Part shown: positions 26,352-35,621 of the stretch, one piece after another | Layout of the letters: each line of letters begins with the position of its first letter | Numbering within the stretch: position 1 is the first letter of the stretch | Assembly: GCA_902363535.1 (NCBI GenBank) | Contig: CABJAE010000001.1 | Span: 127,382-191,381 of the forward strand | DNA: 64,000 nucleotides | Source: Peptoniphilaceae bacterium | GTDB lineage: Bacteria > Bacillota > Clostridia > Tissierellales > Peptoniphilaceae | Reading direction: 5' to 3' | Program-made: the position numbers and the translations under genes | The notes under the pieces: generated by a model | Database searches by the model: none | Seen by the model: only the letters and a program-made list of their open reading frames with translations | Told to the model about the DNA's origin: nothing

Positions 26352-28182
26352 GAAATTCACCCCACATTTCGCAATTTTCGATGCCGCAACCGTTGCATTT
26401 TTTGCGGCAATCCGGCGTGGTCAGCGCCGCCTTGGATTTTTCGTACTCGTTCCACAAATAGGCTTTCTTCACGCCGATGTCGATGAAGTCCCAGGGAAGG
26501 ATTTCGTCCTTCTCCCGCAGACGATTGGCGTAAAAGTCGCCGTCGATGCCCGCCTCCTCCATGGACTTGACCCACACATCGTAGCGGAAAAATTCGCTCC
26601 AGCCGTCAAAGATTTGGCCGTTTTCGTAGGCCCGCAAGATGAGTTTGCCCACGCGCCGGTCGCCTCGGGCCAGGATCCCTTCCATGCGAGAAAGGTAGGG
26701 CTCGTGGTATTGAAATTTCACTTTCGGATCCCGCACCGCCCCTTTCACGGCGTGGATCTTTTCGAAAAATTCGTCGATGGTGTCCTGCCTTTCCCACTGA
26801 AAGGGCGTAAAGCCTTTGGGCACGAAGCAGGAGGCGGAGGCGGTGACGCGGAAATTCCCCTGAATTTCTTCTTTCGGTCGATTAAAGAAGGCGTCCTTCA
26901 CCTTGTAGGCCAAGTGGGCGATGCCCAAGACGTCCTCCATGGTTTCGCCGGGTAGGCCGATCATAAAGTAGAGTTTGATTCGACTCCAGCCTTCCTTAAA
27001 GACGGCGTTTACGACACGCATCAAGTCCTCTTCCGTAACGTTTTTGTTGATTACATCCCGCATGCGCTGACTCCCCGCCTCCGGGGCAAAGGTGAGCCCG
27101 CTTTTGCGCACTTTCTCGATTTCTTTCAATACGTCCACGATAAAGCTGTCCAGGCGCAGGGAGGGCAGGCTGATCCCCACGTTTTTTTCCTCATAGGTGT
27201 AACTCAGCTCCTGCACCAAGGGCATGAGGTGGGTGTAGTCGCAGGAGGAAAGGGACGTGAGAGAAATTTCGTCGTAGCCCGTATTTTTTAAAATGGATTC
27301 GGCCATGTCCGTTAAGGTGTCCACGCTTCGCTCGCGAATGGGCCGATACATCATCCCCGCCTGACAGAAGCGACAGCCCTGGGTGCAGCCGCGGAACAAT
27401 TCGATGACCGCCCGGTCGTGCACCGTCTCCAAAAAGGGCACGATTTGCCGATCCAGTTGGAAGGTGGCGTTCATGTCGTGGAGGCGCACCCGCTTGATCA
27501 AGGGCTTCGCTTCGGCCGCCGTGGGCGCGTGGTTTTTTATTGTGCCGTCTTCGTTGTAGGTTACTTCGTAAAGGGAGGGAACGTAGACCCCTTCGATGGT
27601 AGCCAGGGAGCGGAGAATTTCTTTCCTGGAAAGGCCCGCGTCTCTTCCCTCTTTGACCTTGTCCATGACCTGAATATTTAAATGCTCCCCTTCGCCGATT
27701 AAAAAGCAGTCCATAAAATCCGCCAAGGGCTCCGGCGTCGTGGCACAGGGCCCGCCGGCCATGACGAAGGGTTCTTCTTCCCCGCGCTCATTTGCAAGGA
27801 GGGTGATCTGCCCGAGATCCAACATATAGAGAATGTTGGTGTAGCTCATTTCGTATTGCAGGGTAAAGCCCACCACGTCAAATTCCGAAAGGGGCCTCTT
27901 CGTCTCCAGGCTGTAAAGGGGAATGGCTTCGTTTTTCATGGCCTCCGCCATGTCCGGCCAGGGAGCGAAGGCGCGCTCGCAGGCGTAGTCCGTCTCGTTC
28001 ATGGCGAAATACAAAATCTGCATGCCCAAATGGCTCATGCCCACTTCGTACACGTCGGGAAAGCAGAAGCAAAAGCGAAGGGCCGCCTCTTCTTTCACCA
28101 CACTATTTAATTCGCCGCCGATGTAGCGGGCGGGCTTCTCCACTTTTTTTAAACATTTTTCCAGTCGTTGCGCGTCTATCAT
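26329..28182 (-). CDS. TIGR03960 family B12-binding radical SAM protein
   Basis: 617-aa radical SAM enzyme with an N-terminal cobalamin-binding-like domain (residues about 60-220) and a radical SAM core whose iron-sulfur motif CTQGCRFC lies near residue 265. The C-terminus has a cysteine group CRKKCNGCGIENC that may hold another cluster. Substrate is not known; close relatives include methylthiotransferases and the YgiQ group. Forms a unit with TIGR03936. Confidence 0.9.
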   Translation of the reverse strand: MIDAQRLEKCLKKVEKPARYIGGELNSVVKEEAALRFCFCFPDVYEVGMSHLGMQILYFAMNETDYACERAFAPWPDMAEAMKNEAIPLYSLETKRPLSEFDVVGFTLQYEMSYTNILYMLDLGQITLLANERGEEEPFVMAGGPCATTPEPLADFMDCFLIGEGEHLNIQVMDKVKEGRDAGLSRKEILRSLATIEGVYVPSLYEVTYNEDGTIKNHAPTAAEAKPLIKRVRLHDMNATFQLDRQIVPFLETVHDRAVIELFRGCTQGCRFCQAGMMYRPIRERSVDTLTDMAESILKNTGYDEISLTSLSSCDYTHLMPLVQELSYTYEEKNVGISLPSLRLDSFIVDVLKEIEKVRKSGLTFAPEAGSQRMRDVINKNVTEEDLMRVVNAVFKEGWSRIKLYFMIGLPGETMEDVLGIAHLAYKVKDAFFNRPKEEIQGNFRVTASASCFVPKGFTPFQWERQDTIDEFFEKIHAVKGAVRDPKVKFQYHEPYLSRMEGILARGDRRVGKLILRAYENGQIFDGWSEFFRYDVWVKSMEEAGIDGDFYANRLREKDEILPWDFIDIGVKKAYLWNEYEKSKAALTTPDCRKKCNGCGIENCEMWGEFHATAHGI

Positions 28183-28207
28183 GGAAACCTCTTTCTAAAA
28201 ATCGTCT

Positions 28208-28852
28208 CTAGCGGCCTTTAAGAAAGGACCAGAAGGACTTCTTCTCCCCACCATCAGCCCTTCCGCCTTTCAGGGAAAAGGAAGGCTTTTGCACTTCGTT
28301 AAAATAAAGGGCGTCGTCGAGATACAGGTTTTCGATGCCTTCCATCGCTTCTCTGTCTCCGGGTTTTAAACGATTCAATACTACTACCACCTTGGCGGGG
28401 CATTTGTTCCTTCTCAAGATAAATCGGATGCGGTCCAGATTGCGAATCGAGCCCGGACGATTGACCACGACGCAGTAGATCACGTCGGCGACCTTGGCCC
28501 AATTCAGAAGATCTTTCTCTCTGTAACGGGACAGGTCCACGAAGACATCGTCGTCACCGAAATTATCTACCGCCTTGAAAAAATCATCGTCGTCGATTTC
28601 TTCCAGATCGTGAAAAATATTCCCCTGAATGAAGTCGTAGCCGTCCCCTTGGATCACCACGTCGCAAAGGGGCTTTCCCCGAAGAAAATCCATGTAGTCT
28701 TCAATGGCGTCGGTTGCCTCGTCTAAAAACAAATCCTGCACACGGGTGCGGTTGGAAGCCTCGATTAAAAGGCCCTTCGCCTCTTTGGCGAAATCCCGAG
28801 CCATGGTGCTCGTGCCGCAGCCGCCAACCGTTGAAATAATGACAGTGATCAT
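28208..28852 (-). CDS. ParA/MinD-like P-loop protein with altered Walker A
   Basis: 214-aa protein with the fold pattern of MinD/ParA ATPases: MITVIISTVGGCGTSTMARD at the N-terminus, DVVIQG, DDDVFVDLSRY (switch/Walker B position), and VVVLNRLKPGD near the base-binding loop. The Walker A is unusual: where MinD has KGGVGKTT it has VGGCGTST, so both the signature Lys and the P-loop Lys are replaced. The C-terminus KKSFWSFLKGR could be a short amphipathic membrane anchor, as in MinD. It lies right after the PBP2 gene, the place where minC/minD often sit in this operon. A cell-shape or division role is inference. Confidence 0.65.
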   Translation of the reverse strand: MITVIISTVGGCGTSTMARDFAKEAKGLLIEASNRTRVQDLFLDEATDAIEDYMDFLRGKPLCDVVIQGDGYDFIQGNIFHDLEEIDDDDFFKAVDNFGDDDVFVDLSRYREKDLLNWAKVADVIYCVVVNRPGSIRNLDRIRFILRRNKCPAKVVVVLNRLKPGDREAMEGIENLYLDDALYFNEVQKPSFSLKGGRADGGEKKSFWSFLKGR

Positions 28853-28854
28853 AC

Positions 28855-31800
28855 TTACTCCGTTTCCAATCCCGTTTCCGTCGGGAGGGTTTCATCTTTG
28901 ATTTCTTTGTAGAAGCCGAAATACTGGGCCAATACTTGTTGCATAATGGGCCCGCAGTTGGCGCCGTTGCCCCCTTGGAACAAGACGACGGTAACGGCGA
29001 TCTCGGGATCCTCCGCCGGCGCGTAGCCTACTTGCCAGGCGAAGGCGTCGTAGCTTTCCTTGGTGTAGGGATTCACCCCGGCCCGCTCGGCGCTCCCCGT
29101 CTTCATGGCCACTTCCACGGGAAACTTTTCAAATAAATTTGCGTTCAGACCCGACAGGGCCACGAGCTTCATGCCCTCGCGCAGATCCTTGTAGTACTTC
29201 GGCTTTAAGCCCACGGATTTCACCGCGTCCTTCTTGTGGTCTTTCCCAGTCAGCAAGGTGAGGGGATACAGGTCGCCGCCGTTGGCCAGTGCCATGGCGT
29301 AGCGGGCCATTTCAACCGGCGTGTAGGCGTTGGAGCCCTGGCCGATGACCACGTTCATGGTATCCGCCATGGTCCATTTGGATTGGTCGATGTAGGTGTA
29401 TTTTAAGAGATCGGCCAAAGACACCCGCTGACCCTTGCCCTTCTTCTCTCCGTCCACATGCAAATCTTTTAAGAAGGTGTAGACCTCGTCGCGGGTCATG
29501 GGCGTTTCGTCGTCCAGGGAATTGACAATGGCATCCACCGCTTTGTCCCGTTCCTTGTCGGAATGTATGTCCGCCATGTAGACGGAGCGATTTTCGTTTA
29601 AGTGGCGACGCAACAGGGCCTTCAATGTTTTTTTCTTCGACTCGGGATCGGGAATGGTACCTTTGCTTTCTCTCGGAATGGCGATTTCCAGGCCCGTTCG
29701 ATCCCCTAAGCCGTAGCGTTTGGCCATGGCTGCGATTTCATCGGGCTTCACTTGAATGCCCAGATCCACGTTTCGTCGTTGATCTTTGCCGAGACCCAAT
29801 GAGTAAAAGTAATAGTTACAGGAATCCCTTAAGGCGTAGGCCAGGGTCTCGTTGCCGTGCACCTGTCGGTTTTGATTCCAGAGCCAACAGCCGAAGGTCC
29901 TGCCGCCGATGTCCACATAGCCGCCGTCGGGAATTTCCATGTCCGGATCCAGACCCTTTTCCAGAGCCACGGAGCCCGTTACCATTTTAAAAATACTCCC
30001 CGGCTGAATCGCCGATTGCATGGCGATATTATACAAAGGCCGCGGGGCCAGTTGATTGTCTTCTTCTTTCGGCTTTAGGCTTTCCCAAGCCGAGGGATTG
30101 ATCCCCTTGGCGAAGAGATTCGGGTCGTAGGATGGGTAATTGGCCAGGGCCAATACTTCCCCTGTGTGCACGTCGGTGACTACCACGGCGCCGGATTGGG
30201 CGTTTTTAAAAGCCGTGCCTTTTTCCCGACTGGTCAGGTATTGGAAAGTGCCCCAGGGGGACACATAGGGCGTGGCGGTGCGAATTTGTTGAAGCGTCGA
30301 GGCCAAGCTTTCCTCCGCCTTTTTTTGCAGCTCGATGTCGATGCTCAGGCGCACGTCGCCCCCCGGCTCGGGCTTCACTTCGCGGATCACACCGGTGGTG
30401 TTTCCCGAAGAATCCACGGAGACGGTTTTTCTGCCGTCGGTGCCCTTGAGCCTGTCTTCGAATACCTGCTCCATGCCGGTCTTTCCGATGAGATCGTTGC
30501 GATTGTAGCCGCCCTTTTTAATGTACTTCTCGATTTCCTTGTCTTGGGCGATGTTTCCGATGTAGCCCAACACGTGGGCGCCTAGATTCCCCTCGGGATA
30601 ATAGCGAATGGGCTCCACGGAAATGTGAATTCCCGAGCGATTAGAAAGCTTCTCTTCGATTTTCGCCACGGTTTCGTCTTGAATTTCGTAGGCGTAATTA
30701 ATGGGCATGTAGGCGTAGCTGCCCTGGCTGCCGATGGCGTCGTAGACATTTAAAATGCCGAAAACTTCGTAGGGGCTCAGGGTCTTGTCGATGTCGAAGC
30801 GGTCGCGACGCGCCTCGAAGATTTCTTTCGACGAGGCGGCGCCCTTAAGCCCCGCCCCCTTCGCCAGGTCGATGGCGTTGTTTAGCTGGGTGTAGGCGGG
30901 CTCCTCCCCGCTGACGGAAATGCCCGTGGCCATGCCCTCGTCGATTAAGTAGCCCTGTACAGCCTCGGCCATGCCATCGAGGGCGGCGAAATCTTTTCGA
31001 TACTTCTTGGCGGTGATCAACTTCACCAATTGTTCGTTGGCTAAATTGCCCTTTTTATCCACTACCACGGTCTTGTCGTTTTGCTTCGTTACCTCCAGGT
31101 CCGCGCCTTTTTTTACGGCGAAATCCACACAATCATTTAAGACCTTTTCGTCGGAGAGGAGGAATTTTTCCGGATCCCGCTCCTTTAATACGGCGATTAA
31201 ATCCTCAGCCGCGGTCGAAGACCAGCTCACGTCTTTGGACACATCCATGAGACGCACTTTCGCCTGAATGTAGCCGTCGTAGTATTCGTTGCCGTAGCTT
31301 CTTAGTCCCACCGTAGGCACGTCGCTTTTCACGATGTCATAGGCCAGCTTTCGCCCGATTGGATGGGCCAGAATTTCTTCCACATACATGGGGTGATCCA
31401 GCAAAAACGCGATTAAATCTTCCTCGGCACCGGTGGCCTGAGCCAGGCCGTAACGTTCCTTAAAGCGGGCGGCCTTTTGCGGATCGGTGTAATCCACCCG
31501 TCCGCCGACGCGGACCATGCCCCCTTCTTGAAACACCCGTTGACGAAGAAGCTGATTGATGACGGAATAGCCGTAGTGGCCCCGATAGGGCTTTTTCAGG
31601 CGGCCGCCGAGAAAGGCTGCGAGCTTGTCCTTGTCCATAAGGGCATCGAGGACCGCGGAGGCGGGCTTTTCGCCACTTTTGTAATCGTTTAAATCCTTGT
31701 AAACGAAGCTGTTTAAAAGAATCGGATTGGCCTTCATATGGCCGGCCCCGTCTTCTTCCAAATAGCGGCTCAGGAGCAAATAGGCGTCATTTTTCTCCTC

Positions 31801-32079
31801 CCGAGTGAAGCGATCCAGCTCGTCTTTTCGAATTTGCACGGCAAAAACAGGCCGGTTTCCCGCCAAAACCACGCCGTTTCGGTCGCGGATCTTGCCTCGC
31901 TGCGCCGTAATGGCAATGTCTTTTACCCGTCGCTCGTCGGCGAGCTTGCGGTACTTGTGGCCCTGAATCAAGGTAATATGAAAGAGTTGCAACAAAAGGA
32001 AGATAAAGAGAACGGCCATGATCGATGTGAAGATCTTGTAGCGATCCCATTTCTTCGCTTTTTCCCAAAAATTATGCAT
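28855..32079 (-). CDS. mrdA: Penicillin-binding protein 2, elongation-type transpeptidase
   Basis: 1074-aa class B PBP that crosslinks peptidoglycan during side-wall growth. One N-terminal helix (FTSIMAVLFIFLLLQLFHIT), a long dimerization region, then the transpeptidase domain with SxxK (PGSIFK, near residue 695), SxN (SCNYYF) and KTG (KTGSAER, near 992). Usual length is 600-1000 aa; the excess is an insertion at about residues 100-450 in the dimerization region. Overlaps mreD by eight bases. It works with RodA and MreCD; rodA is not in the window. Confidence 0.93.
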   Translation of the reverse strand: MHNFWEKAKKWDRYKIFTSIMAVLFIFLLLQLFHITLIQGHKYRKLADERRVKDIAITAQRGKIRDRNGVVLAGNRPVFAVQIRKDELDRFTREEKNDAYLLLSRYLEEDGAGHMKANPILLNSFVYKDLNDYKSGEKPASAVLDALMDKDKLAAFLGGRLKKPYRGHYGYSVINQLLRQRVFQEGGMVRVGGRVDYTDPQKAARFKERYGLAQATGAEEDLIAFLLDHPMYVEEILAHPIGRKLAYDIVKSDVPTVGLRSYGNEYYDGYIQAKVRLMDVSKDVSWSSTAAEDLIAVLKERDPEKFLLSDEKVLNDCVDFAVKKGADLEVTKQNDKTVVVDKKGNLANEQLVKLITAKKYRKDFAALDGMAEAVQGYLIDEGMATGISVSGEEPAYTQLNNAIDLAKGAGLKGAASSKEIFEARRDRFDIDKTLSPYEVFGILNVYDAIGSQGSYAYMPINYAYEIQDETVAKIEEKLSNRSGIHISVEPIRYYPEGNLGAHVLGYIGNIAQDKEIEKYIKKGGYNRNDLIGKTGMEQVFEDRLKGTDGRKTVSVDSSGNTTGVIREVKPEPGGDVRLSIDIELQKKAEESLASTLQQIRTATPYVSPWGTFQYLTSREKGTAFKNAQSGAVVVTDVHTGEVLALANYPSYDPNLFAKGINPSAWESLKPKEEDNQLAPRPLYNIAMQSAIQPGSIFKMVTGSVALEKGLDPDMEIPDGGYVDIGGRTFGCWLWNQNRQVHGNETLAYALRDSCNYYFYSLGLGKDQRRNVDLGIQVKPDEIAAMAKRYGLGDRTGLEIAIPRESKGTIPDPESKKKTLKALLRRHLNENRSVYMADIHSDKERDKAVDAIVNSLDDETPMTRDEVYTFLKDLHVDGEKKGKGQRVSLADLLKYTYIDQSKWTMADTMNVVIGQGSNAYTPVEMARYAMALANGGDLYPLTLLTGKDHKKDAVKSVGLKPKYYKDLREGMKLVALSGLNANLFEKFPVEVAMKTGSAERAGVNPYTKESYDAFAWQVGYAPAEDPEIAVTVVLFQGGNGANCGPIMQQVLAQYFGFYKEIKDETLPTETGLETE

Positions 32080-32566
32080 CGCTATCCCTTTCGAGGACTC
32101 TGTAATCCGTCATATCTTTTAAGAAGTAATGGCTCATGAGGGCGGCGTAGATGCCCGTGGACAGAGGTACAATGAAAAATGCGGAAGAATCCGCCATGCT
32201 CACGTCCCAACCGAAGATCACGAGGAGAATAAAAAAGACCAATTCCGCCACGGCCGCCGTGACGCCTACGGCCACACCCGTAGCCATCGGCGAAGGATGG
32301 GGAATGAGGCGCATCCACAAAAATGCCGCGGCAAAAAACAGGCCGTGCAAAAGCACATAAGGCCCGATGGCCGCCGCAATGGCCGCATCCATAATAAGGG
32401 CCGACAAAAAAGCAAAGGCCAGCGCCTGATTTTTACCGAGGCGGAAGAAAATAAAAATCGCCGCCGCCGGCAAGTAGCCGCGAAGAATCGGCGGCAAACT
32501 TTGGAACAAGGGCGACATGTAAATAAAGGGCGTGAGAAATAAAAGCACGTAGCTTACTCGTTTCAT
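32072..32566 (-). CDS. mreD: Rod shape-determining protein MreD
   Basis: 164-aa membrane protein with five or six helices, the partner of MreC in the elongasome. MreD sequences vary a lot; the call rests on topology (YLPAAAIFIFFRLGKNQALA, FLSALIMDAAIA) and its place between mreC and PBP2. Its ATG overlaps the mreC stop (ATGA). Confidence 0.9.
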   Translation of the reverse strand: MKRVSYVLLFLTPFIYMSPLFQSLPPILRGYLPAAAIFIFFRLGKNQALAFAFLSALIMDAAIAAAIGPYVLLHGLFFAAAFLWMRLIPHPSPMATGVAVGVTAAVAELVFFILLVIFGWDVSMADSSAFFIVPLSTGIYAALMSHYFLKDMTDYRVLERDSDA

Positions 32567-33402
32567 TTCCCACCTGCCAGTACGAACACCCGGTAGATGT
32601 TGTGGAAATTAATTCCGCTGTCCACCTTAATATTCTTCACCATTTTGTCTTCATCGGTGCTCACTTCGCTGACGGTGCCGATGTACATGTCCGGCGCGTA
32701 GCCGTCGCCGATTCCCGTGGTAAAGAGGGTGTCTCCCACCACGATGTCCGCGTAAAGATCGAAGGCATAGCCCTCCAATCGTCGGTTGACTCCGCGGAGC
32801 ACCCCGCCGTCGGAGGTGCGAATGCTTCTGAAGCTAATGGCGTTTTCCTCGTCGATAATGCTGCGCACCTGAGCGGAATAGGGCGTCACCTTGGTCACAT
32901 AGCCGATGACCCCTTCCGCCGAAGCGTCGTCGCCCTTAGTCATGGCGGCGATGACCGTGTCGCCGGCGGAAATCCCCGCCTTGGAACCCTTGTTAATGGT
33001 AAAGCGGTGGAAATACATGCCCGAGGACTTGGCCGTCACCCGCGCGTCCACGGCGCCCAGCTTTCTATTGTTTCGAATGGCATAGGCGTTGGACAAAAAG
33101 GTGGAGCGATTGACGATGTCTTCCAGATTTTTGTTTTCTCTTTTCAGTTCCGTCAGTTCTTTTTTCATGCGCTTGTTCTCGGCACTTAGAGAAGTGACGT
33201 GAATGAGGCTGCTCGCCCCTTCCCCCACGTAATTCAGGCCCGTGCCCAAAGTATCGGTGACGGGGCTTGCGGCGGTGGCCACGGCAAATTCCACGGCCCG
33301 CAGGGCATCGGCGCCGAAGGAGGTGAAGCCGAAAAACAAAAACAAAAGGACGAGTACCCCTCGCTTTATCCAATTTTTCTTTAATTCTTTTAAAGGCTTC
33401 AT
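32563..33402 (-). CDS. mreC: Rod shape-determining protein MreC
   Basis: 279-aa bitopic protein: a membrane helix at residues 14-32, a coiled coil at about 70-98 (AENKRMKKELTELKRENKNL), then the beta-rich outer domain (TINKGSKAGISAGDTVIA, YAPDMYIGTVSEV). It links PBP2 to the cytoskeleton. It starts three bases after radC; mreB, which normally comes between radC and mreC, is not here. Confidence 0.93.
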   Translation of the reverse strand: MKPLKELKKNWIKRGVLVLLFLFFGFTSFGADALRAVEFAVATAASPVTDTLGTGLNYVGEGASSLIHVTSLSAENKRMKKELTELKRENKNLEDIVNRSTFLSNAYAIRNNRKLGAVDARVTAKSSGMYFHRFTINKGSKAGISAGDTVIAAMTKGDDASAEGVIGYVTKVTPYSAQVRSIIDEENAISFRSIRTSDGGVLRGVNRRLEGYAFDLYADIVVGDTLFTTGIGDGYAPDMYIGTVSEVSTDEDKMVKNIKVDSGINFHNIYRVFVLAGGK

Positions 33403-33405
33403 GGC

Positions 33406-34119
33406 CTACAACGCTCCATCTTCTAAAAAACTGTAAAAACTGTGATCGCCGACGATAATGTGATCCACCACGGGAATGCCTAAAAGCTCTCCCGCCCGCT
33501 TCAAGCGCTCGGTGAGGCTCCTGTCTTCCGAGGAAGGCCGGGGATTTCCCGCCGGATGATTATGTACCAAGGCGATGGAATGGCATTTCTTCCCGATGGC
33601 CCCTTGAAAGACGTCGCGTGGGTGCACCACGGTGCAGTCCAAGGTGCCTCTGGAAATGCACTCCACAAACTGCAGCTCTTTCTTTACATTGAGGCCGATG
33701 ACGCGAAATTCTTCGTGCTGAAGGCCCATTAAATCCGGCATGACGAAATCCGCAATGGCTTTCGGCGTGTTAAGCGGCACGGAACGGCCCATGGGCCGAC
33801 GCATCCTGCGCGCCATTTCCACCATACCCACGAGGCGGGCGGCCTTGCTCTTGCCGACGCCTTTTATGGAGAGAAAATCGTCGTAAGTACCGGTGAAAAG
33901 AGAGCTCAGCCCTTGCCGCGACGGGGACTTTCGCTCCAAACTGTCGATAATATCCTGCGCCACCTCGATGGCCGTTCTGCCGGTGGTGCCGGTGCGCAGA
34001 AAAAGCGCCAACAATTCGCTGTCGGAGAGGGCCTCGGCGCCGTAAGTCATGAGCTTTTCTTCCGGCAAAGTGGCGTGATCGTAGTCCAAAAGTTTTTTCT
34101 TTTCCCCGTTATCGCTCAC
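33406..34119 (-). CDS. radC: RadC family JAMM-domain protein
   Basis: 237-aa protein with an N-terminal helix-hairpin-helix (FLSIKGVGKSKAARLVGMVE) and a C-terminal JAMM metal site HNHPAGNPRPSSED. Despite the name, a DNA-repair role is not established; relatives in phage-like elements act with DNA processing. It overlaps maf by 11 bp and precedes mreC, a common Firmicute order. Confidence 0.94.
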   Translation of the reverse strand: MSDNGEKKKLLDYDHATLPEEKLMTYGAEALSDSELLALFLRTGTTGRTAIEVAQDIIDSLERKSPSRQGLSSLFTGTYDDFLSIKGVGKSKAARLVGMVEMARRMRRPMGRSVPLNTPKAIADFVMPDLMGLQHEEFRVIGLNVKKELQFVECISRGTLDCTVVHPRDVFQGAIGKKCHSIALVHNHPAGNPRPSSEDRSLTERLKRAGELLGIPVVDHIIVGDHSFYSFLEDGAL

Positions 34120-34675
34120 GGTCCGCTCCTTTCATTCCCTTTAATTGCGCTTCGATGGACGCCACATGCATGCCGATGACCGTATCCATGGCGCCCTCCA
34201 CCGTAATTTGAAATTCGTCGATTTCCTGCACGCCATAGGCTCCGGCCTTGTCCATGTAGGTGTTTTTATCCAAATACGCTTTCATCTGCGCCTCGGTGAA
34301 ATCTTCGAAGCACACAAAAGACTGATCGTAGTCCACGTACTTCTCATCGCCTAAAACGGCGTAGGCGCTGATCACCCGGTGCGTCCGCCCCTTCATGGCC
34401 CGGAGCATTTCCTCGGCCTCGGCGCGGTCCTTCGGCTTTCCTAGGATCTTATCGCCCAACACCACCACCGTATCCACGGCGACGATGACATCCTCCGGCC
34501 GTTTTTCTTTCACGCTCATGGCCTTTTGCAGGGCCAGCTGCATGGTGTAGATCTCCGCAGGCGACAGGCGCAAATGCCTTTCGTCGTAGCTCGGTTTTTC
34601 AATTTCAAAGGTAAATCCCCCATCTTCCAACAACTTTTTTCTGCGGGGAGACGAGGACGCCAAGACAAGACTCAT
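34109..34675 (-). CDS. maf: Maf family nucleoside triphosphate pyrophosphatase
   Basis: 188-aa house-cleaning enzyme that hydrolyses dTTP/UTP-like or modified nucleotides; the maf-radC-mreC order suggests the septum-linked Maf. Motifs: LVLASSSPRRKKLLEDGGF at the start, VIVAVDTVVVLGDKILGKPK with the catalytic Asp, and MKAYLDKNTYMDKAGAYGVQ. ATGA overlap with the Gx gene. Confidence 0.94.
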   Translation of the reverse strand: MSLVLASSSPRRKKLLEDGGFTFEIEKPSYDERHLRLSPAEIYTMQLALQKAMSVKEKRPEDVIVAVDTVVVLGDKILGKPKDRAEAEEMLRAMKGRTHRVISAYAVLGDEKYVDYDQSFVCFEDFTEAQMKAYLDKNTYMDKAGAYGVQEIDEFQITVEGAMDTVIGMHVASIEAQLKGMKGADRER

Positions 34676-35175
34676 AAACGCACTCCGATCTTTTCTAAGT
34701 GGCGGCTCGCATAGCTTGCCGCGAGGCCGACGAAATAGCCCGTAAACAGGCCCAATAAAAGCAAGAGAGGCAAGTAGGCCAACAGGCCCATATTATGGAC
34801 CATGACGATGGCCGTGGCGATCTGGCCGATATTGTGAAAGAAGGATCCGATAAAACTGATGCCGATGAGTGAGGCGCTCTTAATTGTTTTTAAAGAAACG
34901 ATCATGGCCACGGAAGAGAGAAGGGCGCCGGTGCCGCTGTAAAAAAAGCTTGTCACATTGCCGGTGACCAGCATCAAAAGCACGCTTTTCAATATCGCCA
35001 CGACGAAACCCTCTTTCGGTCCGAAGACCACGATGGTGGTTAGAATCACCACATTGGAAAGACCCAGGCGCGCCCCGGGTAGAGGCACGGGCAAGGGAAT
35101 CATAGTTTCGATAAAGCCGATGGCCACGGCCATGGCGACCATTAATCCTAAAAATACTTGTTTGCGAATATCCAT
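34672..35175 (-). CDS. Gx transporter family membrane protein
   Basis: 167-aa membrane protein of the family once labelled heptaprenyl diphosphate synthase component I, now grouped with ECF S-component-like Gx transporters. Motifs VPLPGARLGLSNVVIL and FFYSGTGALLSSVAMI are family blocks. The ATG at 35175 has a gaggta site and follows the previous stop by two bases. Its pairing with a NusG-II protein is seen across Clostridia; the substrate is unknown. Confidence 0.88.
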   Translation of the reverse strand: MDIRKQVFLGLMVAMAVAIGFIETMIPLPVPLPGARLGLSNVVILTTIVVFGPKEGFVVAILKSVLLMLVTGNVTSFFYSGTGALLSSVAMIVSLKTIKSASLIGISFIGSFFHNIGQIATAIVMVHNMGLLAYLPLLLLLGLFTGYFVGLAASYASRHLEKIGVRL

Positions 35176-35177
35176 GC

Positions 35178-35555
35178 TTACCTCAACAATAGATCCATGG
35201 TGGGCGTCTCGTCGCTTTTGATTTCCGCGATGATCCGGTGGGGAAGACAAACGATCATTTCTCCCTGCCGCTTAATGGGCGCCATCTTCAGACAAATGCC
35301 GTCGGGGCAATCGGATTCCGTCATCCTTGCCCCTTTTTCGTCGATGATTAATTGATTCGTGCCGCCGTGGGCGTGGAAGGTGTAGGTCTTTCCCCTATGG
35401 GCGTCGTCCATGGGAATTTTTTTCACTTCTTTGCCGTCGATTTGCACGCTCACGTAAGCGTGGGCCGGTTCTTTTTTCGGAATCAACTGTGTCGCCCCGA
35501 GGCCCAAGGCGACGACGAGGATGACAAAGGCTATAATCACATCGGTTTTATTCAT
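35178..35555 (-). CDS. NusG domain II-containing membrane-anchored protein
   Basis: 125-aa protein with one N-terminal helix (DVIIAFVILVVALGLGATQL) and an extracellular NusG-II-like beta domain (TYTFHAHGGTNQLIIDEKGA, SDCPDGICLKMAPIK, with the conserved Cys pair, and MIVCLPHRI). Function unknown; first gene of the maf-radC-mreCD-mrdA operon. A gggggag site precedes the ATG. Confidence 0.9.
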   Translation of the reverse strand: MNKTDVIIAFVILVVALGLGATQLIPKKEPAHAYVSVQIDGKEVKKIPMDDAHRGKTYTFHAHGGTNQLIIDEKGARMTESDCPDGICLKMAPIKRQGEMIVCLPHRIIAEIKSDETPTMDLLLR

Positions 35556-35578
35556 GGCTCCCCCTTTTTCAACAGTTA

Positions 35579-35584
35579 ATTATA
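35579..35584 (-). promoter_or_regulatory. Extended -10 promoter of the cell-shape operon
   Basis: Minus-strand TATAAT preceded by TGA, 24 bp before the start of the NusG-II gene. No clear -35. It stands right after an intrinsic terminator, so it likely starts the eleven-gene transcript that runs to RNase G. Confidence 0.55.
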
Positions 35585-35621
35585 TCATAGATAAGCGGCC
35601 GAAAAAGAAGCACGGTGGGGG

